This document shows positions 14,703 through 20,961 of a DNA stretch of 25,257 nucleotides, piece after piece. Source of the stretch: DAOUBA01 sp034432855. Its GTDB lineage: Bacteria > Chloroflexota > Anaerolineae > B4-G1. The position numbers and the translations under genes are program-made. The notes under the pieces were generated by a model that saw only the letters and a list, made by a program, of their open reading frames with translations, was not told the DNA's origin and searched no databases. The DNA lies in assembly GCA_034432855.1 (NCBI GenBank), contig DAOUBA010000044.1, positions 1 through 25,257 of the forward strand. The letters run 5' to 3'. How positions within the stretch are numbered: the stretch's first letter is position 1; each line of letters opens with the position of its first letter.

Positions 14703-16431
14703 CCTGCTCCCCCCCGCCCTCCGTTGCTGGCGGGACGAGCGGCAAGATGACGGTGAACGTGCTTCCCTTGCCAACTTCGCTTTCCAGCCTGATCTCGCCG
14801 CCCATCAGGGATACCAGTTGTTTGGCGATAGAGAGCCCCAGCCCGGCCCCACTATACTCTCTGGTGACGGACTCGTCGGCCTGTCGGAAAGCCTCGAAGA
14901 TGTACTCTCGTGCTTCCGGGGCGATGCCGGGGCCGGTATCGGTCACGGCCAGCGCCCAATGGTCGGCATCGTGCATGTAGACGCGGACGTTCACCGAGCC
15001 TTCTTCGGTGAACTTGATGGCATTGCCGATCAGGTTGGTGAGAATCTGGTACAACCGCTGGCGGTCGCCGGTGAGTGTGGCCGGCACATCGGCGGCGATG
15101 TGGCTGGTGAGGCGCAATCTCTTCGCCTGCGCCATCACGTCCATGACCCCTTGCACGCTGGTGACCAACTCGGTTGGCGAGAATGCGCCGATGTGCAGGG
15201 TCAGCCGGCCCGCTTCCAATTGGGCGCGGTCGAGCAGGTTGTTGGCCAGGCTGAGCAGTTGGTTGGTGTTGGCGACGACACGTCCGACCACGCTGCGTTG
15301 CTGGTCGGTGAGTTTGCCGTAGATGCCGGTCTGGAGCATTTCGGCGTAGCCGATGATGGCGCTCAAGGGGGTGCGTAGTTCGTGGGAGGCAATGGAGATG
15401 AAGGTGTTCTTCATGCGCTCGATTTCGGCCTCGCGGGTATAGTCGCGGAAGACGGCGACGGTGCCGGTGACGCGGCCAGAGTTGTCGCGCACGGGAGCGA
15501 GGCTGGCGGCGAAGGTCTTTTTGCCCCAGCGGAACTGGATGCCGGCGTGGGTGTTTTCCCGGTCGTTCATGAGTTGGACGATCTTTTCACGGTCGGCGGG
15601 GTCCACGTCCTCGCCCATCAGCGCGTCGAGGGTGAGGCCGGTGATGCGGTGTGCGGGCCGGCCCAGGAGGTCGGCGATGGCGGGATTGGCGACGACGGCG
15701 CGGTTTTCGGGATCGAAGACGATGATGCCGTCGGCGGTGGAATCGAGGATGGCCTCGGTCTTGCTCAGCGATTCCGCCAGTTCGCGGGTACGCTGGCGCA
15801 CGCGCTCCTCCAATTCGAGGTTCAGGGCACGCAGGTCGCGCAGGGCGCGCTCCAGCGTATTGGCCGCGAGCCAGGAGACGAGGGCGAGCAAAAAGAAGAC
15901 CAGCATCGCAAAAGGGTTGGGCACCCAGTTCAGACTGGATGCAACAGCAGCAAGCACCAGGCTGCTCAGGCCTGCTATGATAAAACTGGCGTAGGGGCGC
16001 AAGAGAACGCTGCCCATCATAATTGGAGTAGCAAACATTAGCAGGCTGCGACCACCTGCAACTTCTTGTGGTTCATCAGCGAAGGCTATAACGACAGTTA
16101 GGAACAGCAGAAGCAATGAACTGGCCAGCCAGCCCGAGACATATCGGTTAATCACAAAGATGAGTAAGGAAGCGCCAAGCAGTCCAGCAGCAGCAAGATA
16201 GGTGATGCCTATTCGTTCTCGACCTTCCCACTGTAAACCGCTGATGTCAGCAATAGATGTTGCCAACAATGCTAAGAGACCGACTGTTGCCAAACCAAAC
16301 AGAAGTATGTTAAGCAACTTTCGCCGACGGGCATCATCGGGATCCGTTGAAGGGACATCTAGCCATTGCCTTACATTCTTGGACATTTTAACGAGTGCCA
16401 TAATTCCTCCAGGCTTATGGTCGTTTGTCAT
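14680..16431 (-). CDS. Membrane histidine kinase with PAS domain
   Basis: The 583-residue sensor begins with a short cytoplasmic segment and then a hydrophobic region (about 38-205) that I read as six membrane helices with very short loops, so the sensing surface is probably within the membrane. A helical linker (about 205-235), a PAS domain (about 228-335), HisKA with His350 in SIASHELRTPLSAIIGY, and a HATPase with NLIGNAIKFTEEG, DTGPGIAP and GAGLGLSIA follow. It has no receiver of its own; four receiver-only genes lie downstream. The ATG at 16431 overlaps the terpene cyclase stop as ATGA. An alternative ATG at 16401 has GGAGG 4 nt upstream and would remove ten residues. The C-terminal tail is repeat-encoded. 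Confidence 0.94.
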   Translation of the reverse strand: MTNDHKPGGIMALVKMSKNVRQWLDVPSTDPDDARRRKLLNILLFGLATVGLLALLATSIADISGLQWEGRERIGITYLAAAGLLGASLLIFVINRYVSGWLASSLLLLFLTVVIAFADEPQEVAGGRSLLMFATPIMMGSVLLRPYASFIIAGLSSLVLAAVASSLNWVPNPFAMLVFFLLALVSWLAANTLERALRDLRALNLELEERVRQRTRELAESLSKTEAILDSTADGIIVFDPENRAVVANPAIADLLGRPAHRITGLTLDALMGEDVDPADREKIVQLMNDRENTHAGIQFRWGKKTFAASLAPVRDNSGRVTGTVAVFRDYTREAEIERMKNTFISIASHELRTPLSAIIGYAEMLQTGIYGKLTDQQRSVVGRVVANTNQLLSLANNLLDRAQLEAGRLTLHIGAFSPTELVTSVQGVMDVMAQAKRLRLTSHIAADVPATLTGDRQRLYQILTNLIGNAIKFTEEGSVNVRVYMHDADHWALAVTDTGPGIAPEAREYIFEAFRQADESVTREYSGAGLGLSIAKQLVSLMGGEIRLESEVGKGSTFTVILPLVPPATEGGGEQGDERMRG

Positions 16432-17924
16432 ATGGAACCGAATGTCTCCTCGTACAATATGAATACTGCCAGAATCGAAGCCCTGACCACGTCACGAGGT
16501 GTATATAGGGGCTTACCGATCCAAAGTGGTGGATAGAGATGATCGTTGTAGCCCTCCACCGTTTCGCGGTACAGGTAGGTCGCACCATTGCGTAATCGCC
16601 GGTCGTCTATCGGGAAGCATTGGCGGCAGTGCAACAGCACCGTCAGCGCGTAGGCGGTCTCTTCGAGAGTGCCCTTCTCAAAATACCCCCACGAACCGTC
16701 CTCCCGTTGCGTGTGGACGATCCACTCGACGGCGCGGTGGCACTCTTCGAGCATCTCCGGGGCAGCCCGCGAGAGCCCCACCAGCACGTGCATCGTCGCA
16801 TAGTAGGGGGAGGCGTGCCACTTGTCCACCCAATAGGTGTCGTAAATGCGATGCGCCATCAGAAAGGCCAGGATGCGATCCCGGCTTTCTTCCCGATTGG
16901 GATAGTCGGGAAGCATGCTGATGGCCTCCAGGGCGTGCACGTTGGTACCGATGCTGGCGTTCCGCTCGTACTCGTAGGTGCGGAAGACATGCTTTTCTTT
17001 GTCTTCAAACCGAGCCAGGGTGGCAGGGTCTACGGAGTGGCCTACCGATGTCAGTAATCGTGCAGTCACCGATGTGATGTCGCCATCCTCGATACCGAAG
17101 GTGGGATCCAGCCCAATTCCATGTTCGCTCAGATCATTACCTAGCTCTTCCCAGGCTGAAGCGTCCACCAGGTTCACTAACGGTTCGTTGCAGAATGATA
17201 GACTGTGTAGCACCCAGGCCAGTTCAAAAGTATGGAATGGATGCAGGTAGATCACGTGACCGTTATGGGCCAGCATATCTTGCAGGTAGGCCAGAGCCCT
17301 GGCATCGTCCCCCCCACGTAACAAGTAGTAACAGGTCGTCGCCGGCGAGTTGCCCAAACTGCCGTTCACCGCCAGCGCCTGGCGCATCTTTTCTGGATCT
17401 CCATCCTTTCCCAGAAACTCGAGCGAGTGCACGGTCGTCACCTTGGGCGAGTAGAGCAGGTCCGGCGGGATCAGGTTCAGTTTCTGCCGACGAATCTGGC
17501 CGTAACCGCAGGTGTGCCGTGGTACGTCCAGACCCAGATCGAGCGCCTCCATCAGCAGAGTGGGAAAGATCAACTCGAAGCCCACCAATTCGAATGGATC
17601 GTGGCGCAGCCGGTGCAGGTTGTGCCAGATGTAACGCGCTCCGCGCTCGATGGCCTCGGCTGCCAGGTGGTCTTGTCCGTGTTCCTTCAACGCGATGATC
17701 GCCGCCAGCGTGCACAGGATGCGGTCATGATAGTAGACGATCGGTCCGCCCCAACTGCCGTCGAGCCACTGGTTATTGAGCAGCCAGTTAATCAGTTTCG
17801 GCCAGCGGGGACCGTCGCCGCCATCGTCCGGCAGCCGCGCCATCCAGGCGATGTCGTACGGGCTGGGGCCCATCCTGCCATTCAGATTGCGTACCAGTTC
17901 CCGGGCTTGTGCTTTGAGATCCAA
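16428..17924 (-). CDS. Class II diterpene cyclase, Rv3377c-like
   Basis: The protein resembles M. tuberculosis Rv3377c (halimadienyl diphosphate synthase) and other class II cyclases that protonate GGPP to bicyclic diphosphates. Matching blocks, recalled from that family, include SPYDIAWMARL, NTQ-like HTQREDGSWGYF, TNVHALEAI, WVDKWHASPYYATMHVL, LEETAYAL and YPPLWIGKPLY. The acid motif is Asp280-Gly-Asp282-Ile-Thr, where the canonical form is DXDD and Rv3377c has DCDTT. The middle Asp, the proton donor in relatives, is kept. I start at TTG 17924 (498 residues): GAGGAG lies 4 nt upstream and the N-terminus then lines up with Rv3377c to within a residue. The longer frame from GTG 17987 would translate a repeat-derived palindrome. 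The diterpene synthase gene is 87 bp upstream, and the stop overlaps the kinase start (ATGA). The exact product is unknown. Confidence 0.92.
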   Translation of the reverse strand: MDLKAQARELVRNLNGRMGPSPYDIAWMARLPDDGGDGPRWPKLINWLLNNQWLDGSWGGPIVYYHDRILCTLAAIIALKEHGQDHLAAEAIERGARYIWHNLHRLRHDPFELVGFELIFPTLLMEALDLGLDVPRHTCGYGQIRRQKLNLIPPDLLYSPKVTTVHSLEFLGKDGDPEKMRQALAVNGSLGNSPATTCYYLLRGGDDARALAYLQDMLAHNGHVIYLHPFHTFELAWVLHSLSFCNEPLVNLVDASAWEELGNDLSEHGIGLDPTFGIEDGDITSVTARLLTSVGHSVDPATLARFEDKEKHVFRTYEYERNASIGTNVHALEAISMLPDYPNREESRDRILAFLMAHRIYDTYWVDKWHASPYYATMHVLVGLSRAAPEMLEECHRAVEWIVHTQREDGSWGYFEKGTLEETAYALTVLLHCRQCFPIDDRRLRNGATYLYRETVEGYNDHLYPPLWIGKPLYTPRDVVRASILAVFILYEETFGSI

Positions 17925-17944
17925 TGTTCTCCTCGTGCTGTGGG

Positions 17945-17982
17945 ACAGCCTTTCCAGGCTGTCGGCAGGCTGGAAAGCCTGC
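17945..17982. repeat. Imperfect palindrome before the cyclase gene
   Basis: Two 16-nt arms around CAGCCTTTCCAGGCTG and CAGGCTGGAAAGCCTG pair with two mismatches around a 5-nt spacer. It fills most of the gap between the two diterpene genes and looks like a dispersed palindromic repeat that invaded the operon. An ORF reading through it should not be taken as coding. Confidence 0.6.
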
Positions 17983-18011
17983 TTCACATTACATAGACAG
18001 TTACACCGCGC

Positions 18012-18929
18012 CTACGATTCGGCAGAGCCTGCTGGCCATTGCACCTGCGGCAGCGGATACCAGACCCCTCCTTTCTGTATTCCAACCCCTATCGTCCTGC
18101 CCAGGTTGGCCCGGTAGAACCCCTTCATCCAGGCCCAGTCTTTCGATCCCCGTCCGTCGTAGCCGGATTCATCCACGCGGCGGGCGTAGAGGTGATCGTA
18201 CAGGATGTCCCGGAGGCCACGCTCGTCCAAGTAGGGCGAAGGGCTGACGGTGAAATACAGGTCCACGTTGCCGGTGTCCAGCAGCGGAAAGTCGAATGCC
18301 ACCGGGCGGTCGAAGCCAATGAAGAGACTCGCCGGTTCGACGTACTCGCCATAGTAGGCCTCGACGATCTCGCGCCGGGTTGGCAGGCGGCCGTGCTCCC
18401 GATAGAATCGAGCGCCGATCTCGGCGACGGTCTCGGCGGCATCGTGGGCGCAGACGCCGAAGAAGAGGCGATGGCTGCGGTGGGCAGCCGTGCGCCGAGC
18501 CAGTTCCTCGTAAGCCTCCAGGATGCAGGCGTAGGGCGTATTGTTAAAGTAGCGCCGCGTGTCGCCATAGACGCGCACACGCACATCGTAGGCCTCGTAG
18601 AACCCTAGTATATCTCGATTTTGCGCACACCACAAGAGGCCCGGCAACACGAGTTGGAGGTATTCGTCTCCGCGCTCCAGCAGGTCGGGGCCGAATATCG
18701 GCGAAAGCAGCGTGTCTATGCCGTGCGCGAAGAACATGGCGTACATCTCGGTCTGCCGCTGCCAGGTCACACGCAGGTAGGTTTCCCCAAGCGGGGGCTC
18801 TTGCGGATACTCGAGCATGAACCAGCGGCGGGTGCCGTTGATGGGCAACACGCATACCTTGGGCCCCGCTGCGCGTACCAGGCGGGCCACTTCTTCCGTG
18901 GGCAGGTTTTGAAACTCTTCGAGTGTCAT
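18012..18929 (-). CDS. Diterpene synthase / diterpenyl transferase, Rv3378c-like
   Basis: This 305-residue protein matches, from memory, the M. tuberculosis Rv3378c family (about 296 residues; cis-prenyltransferase fold). There it removes diphosphate from the class II cyclase product to give tuberculosinols or 1-tuberculosinyl adenosine. Conserved blocks are GPKVCVLPINGTRRWF, HGIDTLLSPIF, LLERGDEYL, PTRREIVEAYYGEYV and FDFPLLDTGNVDLYFTV. Tyr51 and Tyr90 coincide with the catalytic tyrosines of Rv3378c. Asn31 sits where Rv3378c has catalytic Asp34 (PFDGTRRWF versus PINGTRRWF), which may change the outcome. ATG 18929 overlaps the upstream stop as TGATG; the TTG at 18935 is less likely. A homologous pair making kolavelool is known, as I recall, from Herpetosiphon. 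The water, adenosine or other acceptor used here is unknown. Confidence 0.9.
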   Translation of the reverse strand: MTLEEFQNLPTEEVARLVRAAGPKVCVLPINGTRRWFMLEYPQEPPLGETYLRVTWQRQTEMYAMFFAHGIDTLLSPIFGPDLLERGDEYLQLVLPGLLWCAQNRDILGFYEAYDVRVRVYGDTRRYFNNTPYACILEAYEELARRTAAHRSHRLFFGVCAHDAAETVAEIGARFYREHGRLPTRREIVEAYYGEYVEPASLFIGFDRPVAFDFPLLDTGNVDLYFTVSPSPYLDERGLRDILYDHLYARRVDESGYDGRGSKDWAWMKGFYRANLGRTIGVGIQKGGVWYPLPQVQWPAGSAES

Positions 18930-19438
18930 CAGCAAGCCCGATAGTCAAGGATCACCACGATCAACGTGATCACAATGGTCAAGACCAGAATGCCGGCCGG
19001 CCAGTTCGAGATGCCGGCGAGCAATCGGACGAGCGCCAATCCACAACCGCCGGCCGCGGCCATGGCGAGGGTATGGCGGCCCAGGGGACGCGAAGATTGC
19101 ACGCGATCCAATACAAAGCCCGCGCAACCGCCGGCCAGAAAGTCGGTTTTCCAGTTGCTCCATCCCGCGTGCAGGTAGGCCACCAGGGCAACCATCAGGA
19201 CGGAGAAGGCCAGGATATTGCCGATCACCATCCGCGCGGATTCGCGATGACCCGCGGCGATCTTGGGCTCGGTGAAAGCGATGAGCAATGCCCCCGTTAT
19301 CCCCCCCACGAGTACACAGCCGAGCGCGGCCCATTTATTCCGTTCCCAAAGCTGCATACCGCCGATGAACCCTGTGGACAACGGCAGATTCTGGACGAAT
19401 TCCCAGAAGAATATGCGTGCAAACCTGCCGACGGTCAT
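18929..19438 (-). CDS. Unknown membrane protein coupled to the diterpene synthase
   Basis: I do not recognise this 169-residue protein. It has four or five probable membrane helices (about 36-56, 69-90, possibly 98-112, 123-142 and 147-166), and an amphipathic, aromatic N-terminus (RFARIFFWEFVQNLPL). No enzyme motif is apparent. Its stop codon overlaps the start of the diterpene synthase gene as TGATG, so the two are almost certainly translated together. That suggests a role with the diterpene product, for example membrane anchoring, transport or a further conversion, but this is inference. The ATG has only a run of G about 10 nt upstream. The 53-bp gap behind it holds a strong palindrome. 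Confidence 0.8.
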   Translation of the reverse strand: MTVGRFARIFFWEFVQNLPLSTGFIGGMQLWERNKWAALGCVLVGGITGALLIAFTEPKIAAGHRESARMVIGNILAFSVLMVALVAYLHAGWSNWKTDFLAGGCAGFVLDRVQSSRPLGRHTLAMAAAGGCGLALVRLLAGISNWPAGILVLTIVITLIVVILDYRAC

Positions 19439-19468
19439 TGGTTCTATGCCCCCCCGCGCGTCACGGAA

Positions 19469-19495
19469 GTAGGGGCGGGGTTACCCCGCCCCTAC
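19469..19495. repeat. Perfect 12-bp palindrome at the end of the GT87 gene
   Basis: GTAGGGGCGGGG (19469-19480), loop TTA, and its exact complement (19484-19495) form a very stable hairpin. The GT87 stop codon (19492-19494) lies inside its right arm. No T-tract follows on either strand, so it is better read as a dispersed palindromic repeat that may slow transcription or protect a 3' end than as an intrinsic terminator. Confidence 0.7.
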
Positions 19496-20961
19496 GTGCC
19501 CTTTGTGTCCTTGGTGGTTTTTGGTTCCGGCTTGTCCGGGTTAGGGATTTGGGGATCTGTCGTTGATTCGTCGGTCGTTCGTCCCGTCCCCCTGGCGCCC
19601 CACAGGCGTACAAGCAACAATACATAGAATGTCAGAATGATGACCATGATGAGCGGCACGTAGATGGTGGGGTCTGTCAGGATGTACATGCCGGGTAAGA
19701 CGATGCGCGGGCCGAACACAACGATAGAGAGCAGCCGCCAGATGTCTAGCAGAGCATAGGGCAGGAATACGATGTAAACCAGTGCCCTCATAGTCCGTCG
19801 TTGTGACGTGGCGAGCAGATAAGTGAATATTGCCATACCCAACGAAAGTTCCCAGACCATGTCCAGCCAGATAAAGGCACCGAGGTAGAGGGCAAAGGCC
19901 CAATCGAGGCTCAGTCGTGGCGCAACATGACCTGCCAGGTGTGCGGGCCGGAGCAGGTGGCGCAAGCCTGTGACGGCCAACGGCAGCAGGAGCGCGACCT
20001 TGGTGCCCGTTGCCAGTTGCAGCGTCGTCGGCGATACCCCCAGGAGATAGACCATGATCTGGGTGATCGAGTGATTGTACCCCAGAAAAGGCGTGTCCGG
20101 GCCGCGCCAGGGAAAGTAGCGACGCATGGCGGCCAGCAATTGGAAATACCGGGCATATTGCTGCAATCCATAGGTCGGGCCTACAATCAACGCTGTCACG
20201 CCCACAATGACGACGTAGGTTACGATGGCCCAACCCGCCAATCTGAGGAAGAAGCGCCACCGGCCCAACAGCAGGGGGATCGCAGCGGCAAAGGCCCAGT
20301 GAGGCTTGATTTGAAGAATGACGGATAGCCACACCAGCGCCCAGCCCAGACGTTCGTGGAGGACAGCCTCGATCAAGAGTGTAGCCAACAACGCAACGAT
20401 GATATAGATGTTCAGAAAGCCCAGGTCGCTCCAGAATTCCGAAAAGACCAGCCACAGCGGAAGCATCCACGCCAGCCTGGTGCTGGCCTGTGCCAGCCCC
20501 AGGCGTCGGAAGATACGTTGCCACCAGATGTAAAGCAGCCCATAGGCCACAATGTGCAGCAGCGTGTGAACAATCGCGATCCAGAAATGGGAGGGCAACC
20601 ACAGAAAGGGGGTGAACGCCAGGGCGAACGCCGGTGAGTATTGGTATATCTCTATCCGATCCCATACCGGGTAGAGGTCCCCTCGCAGTTGCAATCTGGA
20701 TGCAGCGTCTATGTATAGTTGCAGGTCCACCGGGACCATCGGCTTCTCGCCAGGAGGGGCCATAAACCACATCCCGGCCAGCATCACCCCCTGCACCGCC
20801 AGCCGCAGCAGCGCGTACACCACGGCGGCGATCAGGATGATGCGATATGATCTCTTCGACCAGGGCTCACGCAAGTATTCCATAGATAATACCGATTGCC
20901 CGCGCCGCCGGCTCACGGCCTCTTTCAGGCCGGTGCGGCCAAGAGCAAAATCTTCACTCAT
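19492..20961 (-). CDS. GT87-like (DUF2029) membrane glycosyltransferase
   Basis: The 489-residue protein has roughly ten or more hydrophobic helices from about residue 40 to 455, and a GT-C style first outer loop with DLQLYIDAASRL (Asp79 as the likely catalytic residue), RGDLYP and YQYSPAFAL. These are the features of GT87 mannosyltransferase-like enzymes that use polyprenyl-phosphate sugars on the outer face of the membrane. The C-terminal tail (about 460-489) is polar, and its last residues (TTKDTKGT) look repeat-encoded. The ATG overlaps the ABC permease stop by 8 nt (ATGAGTGA). A start at residue 27 (MEYLREPW) is possible. It may glycosylate a lipid, wall polymer or secondary metabolite; nothing in the sequence fixes the acceptor. 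Confidence 0.82.
   Translation of the reverse strand: MSEDFALGRTGLKEAVSRRRGQSVLSMEYLREPWSKRSYRIILIAAVVYALLRLAVQGVMLAGMWFMAPPGEKPMVPVDLQLYIDAASRLQLRGDLYPVWDRIEIYQYSPAFALAFTPFLWLPSHFWIAIVHTLLHIVAYGLLYIWWQRIFRRLGLAQASTRLAWMLPLWLVFSEFWSDLGFLNIYIIVALLATLLIEAVLHERLGWALVWLSVILQIKPHWAFAAAIPLLLGRWRFFLRLAGWAIVTYVVIVGVTALIVGPTYGLQQYARYFQLLAAMRRYFPWRGPDTPFLGYNHSITQIMVYLLGVSPTTLQLATGTKVALLLPLAVTGLRHLLRPAHLAGHVAPRLSLDWAFALYLGAFIWLDMVWELSLGMAIFTYLLATSQRRTMRALVYIVFLPYALLDIWRLLSIVVFGPRIVLPGMYILTDPTIYVPLIMVIILTFYVLLLVRLWGARGTGRTTDESTTDPQIPNPDKPEPKTTKDTKGT

Noticed and set aside
18935..18948. Longer starts for the Rv3378c-like gene
   Set aside because: The TTG at 18935 and frames further upstream lie inside the upstream gene, while ATG 18929 gives a TGATG overlap and the family length.
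19469..19495. Intrinsic terminator after GT87
   Set aside because: The stem is strong but neither strand has a T-tract after it; a dispersed palindromic repeat fits better.
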